Shown: positions 17,772-29,400 of the stretch, in pieces
Numbering within the stretch: position 1 is the stretch's first letter
Layout of the letters: each line of letters begins with the position of its first letter
Source of the DNA: Pseudomonadota bacterium
Lineage (GTDB): Bacteria; Pseudomonadota; Gammaproteobacteria; Xanthomonadales; Rhodanobacteraceae
Assembly (NCBI GenBank): GCA_018240565.1
Contig: JAFEFO010000037.1
Span: forward strand, 124,001 to 188,000
Length of the DNA stretch: 64,000 bases
Direction of reading: 5' to 3'
Position numbers and translations under genes: made by a program
Notes under the pieces: model-generated
What the model was told of the DNA's origin: nothing
What the model saw: the letters and a program-made list of their open reading frames with translations, nothing else
Databases searched by the model: none

Positions 17772-20372
17772 CTACTGAAGCGGACAATCCAGCGTCACCG
17801 CTTCGAAACCATCACGGAAGACCACGTCCTGCGCGCTCAGCACCAACACGTGGATCGGCACACTGGCTGCACTGGACTGGTGATTGGCGTCACCCGAGAA
17901 CTGCGCACCGAGCTGATAGGCAGTGGGTACGCCCGCGTCGGTCGCAAGCGCACTTGTCGTACAAGTCGCCGCGTTGCCGATCAGCGCAACCTGGTTGCAC
18001 TGCGTGTGCCCGGCACCATCATCGAATGTCACATTGCCCGTTACCCCGTTGACGCCAGAGACGGTGCCGCTGAGCGTGAACGGTTGCGCTTCGACGAAGG
18101 TGAGCATACAGCTAGTGCTGAGCGCGGTTTGGGAAGCGGCCTTGGCAACTTGCGCCGTGTCATTCGCGCTCGCGGTGTAATTGGTGCCGCTGCAATCGGC
18201 ATGCACCGGATAGCTGCCGGCATTGGGGCCGACCGCACCGGTCACGGTGCAGGCGCTGCCGTCTTGCGTGAGCGTCGCCGTTACCGTGGGCGTGGTGCCG
18301 TCGTAGCCGAACGACAACGTGCCCCAGGTCACCGTGCCGGCGGCTTGCGCAATCTGCGCCGCGGTGTCGGCACTCGCGGTGTAATTCGTGCCGCTGCAAT
18401 CGGCATGCACCGGATAGCTGCCCGCATTCGGACCGACCGTGCCGGTCACGGTGCAGGCGCTGCCCTCTTGCGTGAGCGTCGCCGTCACCGTGGGCGTGGT
18501 GCCGTCGTAGACGAACGACAACGTGCCCCAGGTCACCGTGCCAGCGGCCTTGTCCACATGCACGGTGCCGCTGCCGGTGACGTTGTAAGCGGCGTTGGTA
18601 CAGGTCGCGCTGACCGGTGTATCGCCGGCATTGGTGACGCTCGCCGGCGTCACCACGCACACGGCGCTTGCATCTTCCTGCAAGGTGGCGGTGATGGCGT
18701 GCGCGTTGCCATCGTAGGTGAACGACGTCGGCGAAAACACGATCGTGCCGGTCTGGATCGGCAGGCTGCAATAGTTGACCGTGCCCAGCGCGCTGTTGTC
18801 GGCCTTGTCATAGACATGCCCGGCGATGGCGTTGTATTCGGCCTGCGTCATGTTCGCGACAAGTTTGCCGGCAAAGTAGTTGCCGCAGGCGCCGACATCG
18901 AAACGAAACGGACGCCACTGCGTCGTATAGCTGCTGCCGGTGTAATTGATGCCCGGGCCGAGCGGTGAATTCGTCGGCGCGGCATTCGAACAATTCGTCG
19001 CGTCGCAGGTGTGCTCGTCGAGGCCGACATACCACTTCAAGCCGGCGGCGAAACTGTTCGCGTTCGCCGCCGTGCCATCACCGACAGCCAACGTGCCCGC
19101 ACTGGCCGCGCCGCTGGCATCGTTGTCGTCGATGAACACGACCGCACGGCTGTTCGCATTCGTGTAGCCGGCGTTGAACGTGTTGCGCAGCATCGTCACC
19201 GCCAATTGGCGTGGGGCCGGCGTGCCGTTCCACGCCTCCTTGTTGCCGACGAGCACGGCCGTCGACCAACCGTTGTAGGTGGTGTTTGGCGTGAAGGTGT
19301 TGTCCTGGATCGTCACGCCCGTCCAGTTCTGGACCCATATTCCGCGGTAGAAATTGGCATAGCCGGTGAACGTGTTGTTCTCAACGACCACGTTCGGATT
19401 GCTGCCGCCGACCAGCTTGAGGCTGGAAAAGTCCGGATCCGGCATGCTGCTCGCATTGAACGGTGACGCCGGACCGCCCGGTGCGCCGGGTGCGATGAAC
19501 GAATTGTCGTGGATGTGCACTGACGCGGACAGATCGTTTGGCGACATCAGCCACAGACCTGCTGCGTAAACGTAATTGCCGTCGACGTCCAGTCCCGCGC
19601 CACGACCCGGCACCGCCGTCATGAAGCGCAAGCGAATGTCTTGCGTGCTGCCCGCCACCTGATTCGCCGCAAATACGCCAGCCACGGTATCGCCGACGAT
19701 CGCACGCGATGAAATCGCAGATTGCGAATTCGTCGCCGGCTGCACGACGTTGCCATCCAGCGTCACATAGATCGGCCCAGAAGGACCCGCGCCCGTCGAG
19801 TTCTGGTCGGAGCCGCTACCCGCCGCCATGTTCAGCGAGATCGCGTTGCGCTTGCCGAAGTATGAGGCGTTGATGCGCAGGTAGTTGTTGCGCAGGATCA
19901 ATCCATTTGCGTTGCCGGTCGTGACGATGCCCTCGTTGGAGTTGCCGTGATTGACTTGCAACAGCAGGTTCTCGATATCGACATCTTGTGCGCCGGCAAT
20001 CCAGATCATGCCGGTACCGCTGGAACTTGCCGCACTCAATTCGGATGCGTTCGCCGCCGGCGCGACGTTGCCGGGTGTGCTGGCCGCGGCGAACGGCGAG
20101 TTGTCGCCGATCAGTTTCAATCCGTTCGTGGTGATCTTGATCGTGCCGGCCCATGGGTATGAGCCCTGCCCCACATGCACGGTGTCGTTCGCGCCAGCCT
20201 TGTTGATCGCCGCCTGGATCGTCTTGCAGGGCGCTGCCGTGCTTTGGCAGGAATTGGCATTGTTGCCGCCCGGCGCGGCATACCAGTCCGCGGCGAATGC
20301 CGGCACGGCGGCGGACATGGCCATGGCGACGCACGCGCTGGCGGTGCGATGCAAAACGGATGAAGTGCCCAT
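17772..20372 (-). CDS. Secreted beta-helix / MBG-repeat protein with terminal FRDGFE motif
   Basis: An 866-residue exported protein. The signal peptide ends at AVPAFA-ADWYAAPGG. Residues about 28-520 are a right-handed parallel beta-helix rich in N/T/G with many VxxNT turns and the leader CKTIQAAINKAGANDTVHVG shared with the downstream giant protein. Residues about 530-760 hold YDG/MBG-type repeats (TYDGNAHAITATL; two near-identical 68-residue units). An Ig-like unit follows, and the end reads VFRDGFEAVTLDCPLQ. ATG 20372 has an AGGGG site. It is probably a surface adhesin or matrix protein. It lies 107 bp downstream of its giant paralogue, so co-transcription is likely. Confidence 0.85.
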   Translation of the reverse strand: MGTSSVLHRTASACVAMAMSAAVPAFAADWYAAPGGNNANSCQSTAAPCKTIQAAINKAGANDTVHVGQGSYPWAGTIKITTNGLKLIGDNSPFAAASTPGNVAPAANASELSAASSSGTGMIWIAGAQDVDIENLLLQVNHGNSNEGIVTTGNANGLILRNNYLRINASYFGKRNAISLNMAAGSGSDQNSTGAGPSGPIYVTLDGNVVQPATNSQSAISSRAIVGDTVAGVFAANQVAGSTQDIRLRFMTAVPGRGAGLDVDGNYVYAAGLWLMSPNDLSASVHIHDNSFIAPGAPGGPASPFNASSMPDPDFSSLKLVGGSNPNVVVENNTFTGYANFYRGIWVQNWTGVTIQDNTFTPNTTYNGWSTAVLVGNKEAWNGTPAPRQLAVTMLRNTFNAGYTNANSRAVVFIDDNDASGAASAGTLAVGDGTAANANSFAAGLKWYVGLDEHTCDATNCSNAAPTNSPLGPGINYTGSSYTTQWRPFRFDVGACGNYFAGKLVANMTQAEYNAIAGHVYDKADNSALGTVNYCSLPIQTGTIVFSPTSFTYDGNAHAITATLQEDASAVCVVTPASVTNAGDTPVSATCTNAAYNVTGSGTVHVDKAAGTVTWGTLSFVYDGTTPTVTATLTQEGSACTVTGTVGPNAGSYPVHADCSGTNYTASADTAAQIAQAAGTVTWGTLSFGYDGTTPTVTATLTQDGSACTVTGAVGPNAGSYPVHADCSGTNYTASANDTAQVAKAASQTALSTSCMLTFVEAQPFTLSGTVSGVNGVTGNVTFDDGAGHTQCNQVALIGNAATCTTSALATDAGVPTAYQLGAQFSGDANHQSSAASVPIHVLVLSAQDVVFRDGFEAVTLDCPLQ
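18171..18549 (-). repeat. Near-identical 204-bp tandem repeat inside the 866-residue protein gene
   Basis: Two direct copies offset by exactly 204 bp (68 codons) run from about 18171 and 18375 and stay highly similar for some 175 bp each. The encoded units share WGTLSF-YDGTTPTVTATLTQ and VGPNAGSYPVHADCSGTNYT. The low divergence implies recent duplication or ongoing homogenisation. Confidence 0.85.
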
Positions 20373-20439
20373 CGATATACCCCTGTTGCTGGATGCATCG
20401 CTGCGTTCTCATCCACGCGGCGATGGCTGTTCCCGATGC

Positions 20440-20467
20440 GCCGTCCGGTCGTCCCTGACCGGATGGC
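20440..20467 (-). other. Stem-loop between the two beta-helix genes
   Basis: An 11-bp stem with one mismatch (GCCGTCCGGTC pairing with GACCGGATGGC) and a 6-nt loop, 12 bp after the giant gene's stop on the transcribed strand. There is no T-tract, so it may be an mRNA processing or stability element that separates expression of the two genes instead of a terminator. Confidence 0.5.
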
Positions 20468-20479
20468 GTGCCCTGACAA

Positions 20480-23400
20480 TCAATGCACGGAATAGACCAT
20501 GATCGGCAAGCTGGCCCAGCCCGGCAACGCCAATTGCAGGCGTTGCTGGCCACCGGCGCGCATCTGGTACTTGCCGGCGCTGCCGCTCAAGCCCAGCGAG
20601 AATTGCGCCATCGGCTGCCAGTCGCCGGGGACGAGGTTGCCGCTGTCGTCGCTGACCGACAGGCGCATCAGGTCGAGCGTGCCCACATGCAGCACATCGA
20701 CGCGGAACAGCGTGCGCCCGGATGCATCCACGCCACGCAACCACGGCTGCGGAATACCCTGCACGCTCGACGCGCTCGGCGTGAGCGACTGCGTCGATGA
20801 CACATCATCGAGCTGCGTCAATGCCGATTGCGCGAAACCGGTTTCCTGCGCGCCGTCGCCGCCGGTCTCGAACCCGTCGCGGAAGATCACGGCCTGCGTC
20901 GTGTCGCTCGCGCTGGCGCTGCCGGCGGTGACCGTGTTGACGATCACGTCCGTGGTCAGCGACGGATCGTCATTGACGGTCGCGGTGAGCGTGTAGATCA
21001 GCACGCCGCTCGCCGGGAGCGTGGCGCTGTCATGCACGTCGCCGCTGCCCGTGGCCGCGCCGCAGGTCGCACCGTTGCTGAGGCTTGCGCACTTCCATGT
21101 CGCCGCGGTCAGCGTGACCGGCAGCACATCGTCGATAGCCAAGCCGCTCGCCGTGCCGGTGCCGGTATTGAGCACCACGATGGTGTAGACCAGCTTCTTG
21201 CCGTACTGCGCATAGTCGCGGCCATCGCTCATCGAGAGCACGATGTTGGGTGTCGGCACTGCGGTGATCTGGATCGTCCCGCTCGCCGGGCTGGCGGTGT
21301 AGTCGCCCGGGTCGAGCGTGGCCAGCACGTTGTAGACGCCCACCGCGTTCGGCTGGGTCAAGCCGCCGTTGTAGGTGATCGTCAGCGTCGCCGGATAGCC
21401 CGTCACCGTGCCGCCCACCGTGGCGGTCGCGGCATGGTCGACGCCGTCGTAGACGAACGAACCCAGGCCCGACAAGGACAGCGTCACCGGCAATGGCGAC
21501 ACCACGAGTGCGGTGCTCGCACTGGCGGTGTAGTTCGTGCCGTCGCATGCCGCACTGATGCTGGTGCTGCCGGCATGCAGGCGCGGGTAATCGCCCGTCG
21601 GCGTGAGCACGCAGGCACTGGTGTTGCCCGATTCCTGCGCGATCACGGCCGTGGTGGAATGCGCCGTGCCGTCGAACGTGAACGCCGTGGCGCCGAAGGT
21701 CACCGTGCCGACCGCCTTGGCGACATGCAGGGTCTGCGTATCCGAACCGCTGTAGCCGGACTGGGTGATGGTGGCGACAACGGTATAGTCGCCGGCATTG
21801 GTCGGCGGTGTCGCGCTGCCGTCATAGGTAACGGTGTACGACAAGCCTGCCGGCGTGGTGTTCACGATCACCGGATGCGTGCCGCCGTTGTAGGTCTGCG
21901 ACAGCGAGGCCGGATCGATCGCGATCGTCGACGCGCTGCTGCCCACCGCCACCGCCTGCGTTGCCAGCGCGTACACGGTGTTGCTGCTTGCGCCGAGGAT
22001 GCGCGTGGTCACGGTGTAATTGCCCGCCCTGGCGAACACGGTGCGGAACAGCGACGTGGCGTTGTAACCGGCCGCGACCGGGAATCCGCCGGACGGACCA
22101 AAGCTGCCACTGAGCGTGCCATCGCCATTGGCGGTGAGCGCGATCGTGTCGTAGGTGCTCGTCGCCGGGTTCAGGTAACTCAAGGCCAGGTCGCTGGTCG
22201 CCAACGCGCCGGCGCTCGAGGCGATGGTGAATTGCCCGATCGCGTTCTCGTTGTCCGGGGCGGGCGCGCTCGTGCTGATCGCCGCCGTGCCGGAGTTGGT
22301 CAGCGTCGATGACGAATCGACCGTGGCGCCGGTGTTGGCGTTGGCCGGCCCGCTCGCATTGATCGTGAGCTGGGCCACGTCGATGGTCTGCATCGCGCTG
22401 GCGTAACCGGTGCCGGTGCTGATGCCGTCGAGCGACACCGCCACCGTGAACTGACCGCCGCGGTGATACAGCGAGCGGAAGTACGAGGTGACACCATCGG
22501 TCAGCGGGAAGCCGGTCGTTGGCGGCCCGAAACTGCCGCTGAGCGTGCCGTCGCCATTGTCGACGAGCAGCAGCGGGCACCAGAAACCGTTAGCCGGCGT
22601 GGTCGTGGCCGTGCAGCTCGGGCTTTCCTGCGTCAGTGCGAAGTAGTCCAGGTCCACATCGCCGGCCGTGGCGCCGCCGCCACGGGTGACGACGATGTTC
22701 GCGAGCACGTTCTCGCCCAGCGCCGGCCCGCTCAGGTGCGTGGTCGCGGAGGTGATCGTGTACAGCGGCGTGGACGCATCCGTCACCGCGCCGACGCTCT
22801 GTCCGCCCAGGCTCAGGCTCGGCGCGACGACGGTGGTGTCGATCCCCGCATGCGCGAGCGACGCGGCGCCGAGCAGCGGCGCGTCGGTCGAGTCGATCAC
22901 GTCCGCGCTCGCCGAGTACACGCCGGCATCGGCGTAGGTGAAGCGGAAGTGCCAGCTCCACACCGACTGGTCGATGCTGAACGCGGCATTGGGCTGCGGG
23001 AAGTAGTAGACGAGGTCGTTGCCATCGGCCACCAGCAACGGCTGGATGACGGCGGTTTCATCCTGCCAGCCGCCGCCCTGGTACAACTCCATCTTTTCCA
23101 GGTCCGCCGCCGTCATCGCGTCCGCACCGGCGTTCTTGGACAAGCGCACGCGCACGAAGAACGTGCGTCCGGTCACCTGCGATGGATCGGCCACGATCGT
23201 GCCGGTGTATTCGGCCGGCGTATGCGCGAGCACGGCTTGCACCGGACCGAGCAGCACGAGGTTCATCGTCGGCGGCGGGATCACCTGCGCAATCACCGTG
23301 GTCGAGATCGCGGCGCTCGCGAATACCTGCGGCGAGGGCTGCGCGGCATCGGCGGCATGGATCACGTTCGCCGTCGCCGTGTACACGCCGGTGTCGGCAT

Positions 23401-26400
23401 AGGTGACGCGGAAGTTCCAGGTCCATTGCGGATCCTGGATCTGGAAGCCGTTCGGATCCGCCGGCTGCGGGAAGTCGTACACCAGGTTGCCGCTGCCATC
23501 GGGCTGGAACGAGCCCGGCGGCAATGCCTGCCAGCTTCCCTGGTAGTAGATTTCCACCGCCGACAGGTCGGCCGCGGTCAGCGCGTGCGTACCGCCCGCC
23601 TTGGCCACCGTCAGGCGCACGAAGAAGTATTCGCCCGTGTGCAGCGACGGATCGGCCAGCATGGTGCCGGTGTATTCGGCCGGCGTGTTCGCCTGCACGT
23701 TCTCGGCCGGGCCACCCAGCACGAGGTGGATGTCGGTCGGCGGCAGCGCATCGAGCACGACCACCGCGGCCGAGCCGGTAACCGGCGGGTTGATCGCCGC
23801 ATGCGTGGTGCCGTCTTCGAGCGTCCAACCCGTGGTGTACGTGCCCTTGGTCGCAAACGTGAAGCGCACGTTCCAGGTCCAGCTCGGATCCAGGATCGGG
23901 AAGCCGTTGGTGTAGCCCGGGATTCCATCCGGGAAGGTATAGACGAGGTTGCCGCTGCCATCGGGCACCAGCGGCAGCGGGCCGCCGATGATCGTGGTCA
24001 CGTCGACCCAGTTGCCACCGTAGAACACCTCCATCTTGGCGATATCGCTCACGGCCAGCGGCGTGTTGCCCGCAGACTTGGACAACACCAGCTGGTAGGC
24101 GAACTTCTCACCCTGATGCAGCGCCGGATTGGCCAGCATCGTCGCCGCGAATTCCGCGGTGTCGCCGACGTGGACCGGATCGACCGGACCGTTCACCACC
24201 AGCGCGATGTCGCCGTTGCCGGAAACGATCTGCAAGCTGGCGCTGACCGGCGTGCCGGTGTAGTTGGGATCGGTCACCGTGGCCGTTGCCGTGTAGGTGC
24301 CGACCTGCACCGGCGCCTGCGTGCTCGGGCCATAGCTGGTCGAGCCGGTGCCGACGTAGCTCACCGAATAACCCACGCCCGTCGGGTTCGTCGTCACCAA
24401 CACGGACTTGGGCGAGCCGTCATACGGCTGCACCAGATGCGACAGCGACAGCGTCGCGGTTGCGGGTGTGATTGCAATGAGGCGGTTACTGGCCTGCGCC
24501 GCGTAATTGACGCCCGTACAAGCCGCCGCACCCACAAGATAAGAACCGGCATTCGGGCCAATCGGACTGCCCGAGACAGTGCAACTCGTAGCCGGCTCGT
24601 CGGTCAGGTGCGCCGTAACGGCATGCGTTGTGCCGTCGTAAACGACACTGGCGGGAGTGAAAGCCACCGTCGTCGTCGCGCGCGCAATGACGAGCGTGCC
24701 GCTCGCCGTGCCTTCGCAGCAATTGTCGGTGACGGTTGCCACCACGGCGTACGAGCCGGCGTTGGTTGGCGGCGTCGTGCTGCCATCGTAGGTGACGCTG
24801 TAACTGAGATTGACCGGTACCGTTGTCGCCGTTACGGCCTGCGTGCTGCCGTAGGTCTGGTTGAGCGTCCCGGCATCCAACGTAATCGTCGCTGGCGTGA
24901 TCTGCACTACGACGGTGGGATGTGCATTTTCGAACGTCGCAGTCACCGTGGACTGACCAGAGGCCAATCCGGAGAACGTCGTCGTGGCAACGCCACTGAC
25001 CGTATTCTGCGGCGATGTGACGCTGGCGCCGTTGGTGGCGCCAAACGTGACTTGCGTGGTGGCATCCGGGAAGAGTGCACTCGCACCCACAACGGAAGCG
25101 CCCGCCGAATTCCTGGTCAGATCGGCCGCAATGCCTACGCTTGCATTCTTGGCAATGTTGATCGGCGATGCGGGCAAGCTCAATACCAGCCACGGATTGA
25201 TGGTGCCTGTACCCGAAGCTGTCGCGCAGCCCACGCCGGTGTCCGGACTGTCATCGCAACCCCACCAGTTGTTGGTGAAGTTGCTGGCGCCATTACTGGC
25301 AGTCACCGCATCACCCGTGTCTTGCCAGCCAACCGTGTTGCCGCCGAGGCGATTGACGTTTGCGGTTGTGGTCAGGCTCTTGCCGCCACCACGCTCGGTT
25401 TCTACGCCGACGTCAAAGCCTTTGATCGTGTTGCCGGTCAGCTCGACCGCGTTGTCGTGCTCCCCATAGGAAAACGACGTCGTGCTCAGATACGCACCCA
25501 GCGTGCTATCGCCCGGCGCGTATTTCACCGCACCGGCGCCATCGACCGTGTTGCGCAGGAAATGTGCGATGAAGATCGGCGTGTTGTCGTCGGTACGCCC
25601 GGAGAACGCGCCCAAGCCAACTTCGCAGGATCCGACCCGATTGTCCTGCACCGTCACATCGGCATAGTTGGCAAAGACAAAAATGCCATAGCCACCGGGC
25701 ACGCTGCCGCACGAGACTTGATTGTTTTCGATCAGGTCATTCGTCGTACCGCCCGCGCCGTGAGAATTATCGGTGTGGATGCCGCTGCCCGATTGCGTGA
25801 CAACGTTGTTGCTGAATGTCGTGCCATGCGACCAGTTCGACGCAATCGCGTCGTTCGCGTTCGAGACATGGTTGCCGTCAATGATGCCGCCGCCGTAGAA
25901 ACTGAAAATGCCGATCGACGATGGATCGGATTTCACGTTGTCGACGGTGTTGTTGCGGAACTCGAACGTGCCGTTGGTGCTCGGCGAGTAGATGCCGCGC
26001 AGCCAGATGTTCTTTACCGTGGTGTCGTGCACCTTGAAGCCGGTGTACGTCGCATCCGTGCCCGACATGATTCCGTCACGAGCTGCGATATCGGCCATGT
26101 GACCGGCCAGATTCGGATTGATGCCGTCGACGGTGAGATCGGAAATCTCGACGTTCGACGCCTTGACCAGCATCACGATGCTGGCCGTGCCATCGTTGCA
26201 CAGCGAACCCTGCGAGCCGGCGGGCGCACCGCCGCAATCGGGGTTGTACATCGCCGGAACGAGCGTCGTTTGGCCCTGCCCGGCGCCGATGATATGGACG
26301 GGCCGCGTCACAATGGCATTCTCGGCATGGATGACGGGCGCAACGACGATGGTGTCGTTGTCCTGCGCGGCGGCGACTGCTGCCGTGATCGAGCAGTAGG

Positions 26401-29400
26401 TCTGGCCGGTGCGCTGATTGGTGACGTCGCCGCCGGTCATCGAAGCGCCGGGCGGCAGCGCCTGGAAGCGTTGATCGAGCGCGTTCGGCGTACCGGCGTT
26501 GTAGGTATTGCTGCCGAGGTCGATGCAGGTCAGCGGCGCATTGCCGCGGTTGAACCACAGCGTCTGCGCATCCTGGTTGGCGTCGCCCGGCGGCAAGCCG
26601 TTCGGGTTGGCCTGTTGCACTTGCAGGCCGACGTCGTTGCCGCTGAGCGTGTTGCCCGACACCGACATGGCGGTGCCTTCGACGACAAGGCCATAGGCTT
26701 CGTAGCCCGCGTTGGCGTTATGGAAACCGCTGATCTGGTTGTTGCGCACGACCACGCCATTCGTCGCATCCACCTGGAACGCCGGATAGCTGCCGAACGA
26801 ACGCCGGATCACCGCGATGCCCGCGCGGTCGCGCGGATTCGCCGCCGCCGTGTTCGTCGAGATCGTGTTGTTTTCGACCACGATGGCGCCATCGCCCGTG
26901 TCGGCGCCGGTGCCATTCGGAATCTTGATCTCGATGCCGAAGCGTCCCGTGTTGGTCACGGTGTTGCCGGAAATTTCGTTCGCGCGATGGCTCGGCGAAC
27001 CCGAGGTCAGCTGGATGAACGCCATGCCACTGTCGGACGTGTTCTCGACCAGGTTGCCCGTCACCACCGCGCCGGCCGCCGCGCCATCCTGCAACTCGAT
27101 GCCGCAGCAACCCGTGCCGGTTTCGTTGTGCACGTGGTTGTTGGTGATGGTGATGTCGAACTTCTGGCCGTCCCAGACCACGATGCCGCGATCGCCAAAC
27201 GCATAGACTTCATTGCTGTCGATGGTGACGTCGCTCACGCCGGTCGCCGCGATGCCGCTGACCGTGATGCCACGGCCGCCGCAGTTGTGCACCACGTTTT
27301 CGGTGACGCTCAGCCCATCGTTGCTGTTGTAGGCGGCCACGCAATGGCGGGTGAAGTTGCGGATTTCGAAGCCGCTGATCGACGCGCCCTGCACACCGTT
27401 GGCCACGGTGACGCCGTCGGCGGCCGCGTTGCCGCCGTCGATGACGACGGGAGGATTCGGATTCGCCGGGCCAGCCATCGGGTGCGCCTTCGACACCGAC
27501 GGCGTATAGCCCGCGCTGGCGACCAGCTTGACGCCCTTGGTCAGCACAATGGCGCCGGAATAGGTGCCGGGTGCGACTTCGACGGTCATGCCGGCGAGGG
27601 TCTGCGGATCGGCCAGCGCATCGGCGACCGAGCCGTAATATTGGTTCGTTTCCACGACGTGAACCACCGTCGAGCCGCTGACCGTGGCGGTCAGGTTCGC
27701 CGCCGGTGCCGTGTAGTTGGTGCCGGCGCAGGCGGGCACCTGGACGGCATAGCTGCCGACCGTGCGCACGCTCGCGGGCGTCGCGCCCGCGCATGAAGTG
27801 CCGGGTTCGTCAGCCAGTTGCGCTTGCAGCATGTGATCGGTGTTGTCGTAGGTGAACGACGCCGGGTTGAGCACGATGTGCGACGCGGCCTTGGCCACGT
27901 CCACGCCGATGTCGCCGGCCGCGTCGTAGTTGGTGCCCGTGCAGGTGACGTGGATGGTGTAGTGACCCGCATTGAGCACGGTCGCCGGATTGGCGCTGCA
28001 ACTCGCGCTCGATTCCTGCGCCATCGACGGCTGCAGGGTGATATCCGCCGCCGTATAGGTGAATGATGTCTGCGCAAGCTGCGCGGTGCCCGCGCCCTTG
28101 GTCACGGTGATCGTGCCCGGGCCCGTGACGTTGTAGAAGGCGTTCGTGCAGGTTGCGCTGACGGAATTGGGGCCAACCGCCGTGACGGTCGCGGGCGTCA
28201 CCACGCAGGTTGCCGTGTTGTCATCCTGCAAGGTTGCCGTGATCGCGTGCGCATTGCCGTCGTAAGCGAACGTCGACGGCGAGAAGACGATCGTTCCGGT
28301 CGTGATCGGCGTGAAGCTCTCGTAATTCACCTTGCCAAGCGCGGCGTTGTCGACCTTGTCGTAAATCTTGCCGGCGATGGCGGTGTATTCGGCCGGCGTC
28401 ATGTCCGCGACGAATTTGCCGGCGAAGCGGTTGTTGAATGCGGTGACATCACCGCGGAACGGCCAAGCCTGCGTGGTAGTGCCGGGGTTACCGCCATAGG
28501 CCCCATAGTTTCGGTAGAGCATGTTGTTGGCGGTCGGGCACATTGGCGATGTACCCGTGTTGCAACGCAGATCGCCGAGATAGACGTACCACTGCAGGTT
28601 GCCGTCGAAGTTGTTTGCATCAGCCGGATCGGCGCTGCCGAAATTGATCGCGCCGAACGTGGCGGTGTTGCCACTTGGATCATTCGAATTCAACAAGCCG
28701 ACCGCATAGCCCTTGTTGGCCACGCCGCTGCCATTGAATGTATTGCGCAGGAAGGTTGCGCCCAGGATTGTCGGCGCGGACGCAGGACTATTGCTATTCG
28801 CGCTCTTGTTCTCGACCAGAACCGCGATGGAGTCGTAGATCGTTCCGGTATTCTTCGGCGTGAAGGTATTGCCGGTGAATTGGATGCCCGGCGAGCGCTC
28901 GACATAGACAGCGCGGTAATAGCGGGCAAACCCGCTGAAGGTGTTGCCATCGACAACGGCATTCGTCGCGTTGTCGAATCGCAACTGATAGTAGTCGGAA
29001 GCATCGCTGGTCGCGTTGTCCACGGCCGTTGCCAACGATGAAAAGTTGTTGCCACGAACCGTAACGCCGACGTTCGGTTCGACCACGTTCAGACCGCGTC
29101 CGCCGAAGCTGTTGTTCTGGATCAGCACGCTGCCGGCGCTGCTCCAGCGCACGCGCGCGTCGTTGGTCGAGCCGCCGCTGATGACGTTGCCGGTGACCGT
29201 GGTGCCGCCAAGCTCGATCAACAGGGCACGCGCGCCGGTCGTCGAAGTCGTCGCATAGATGACGTTTTCGATAACCGACGACAACTGCGAATACGTCGGA
29301 CTGGCAGCCGATGTCGGACTGCTGCGGTCGCCGCTGCTTTGGGGATTGATCGAGATCGCATTGAACTTGAGGCTGGTACCGCCGCTGATAACGTTCAGAT

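Noticed and set aside
22860..24215. Repeats in the giant gene as a CRISPR or satellite array
   Set aside because: They are in-frame, about 450 bp long and divergent; they are protein domain repeats.
22463..27796. A plus-strand open frame of 1777 codons opposite the giant beta-helix gene
   Set aside because: It is the mirror of a GC-rich, Thr/Asn/Ala-rich gene. Its translation is Arg/Ala/His-rich with no domain, signal or start site, while the minus strand has clear domains.
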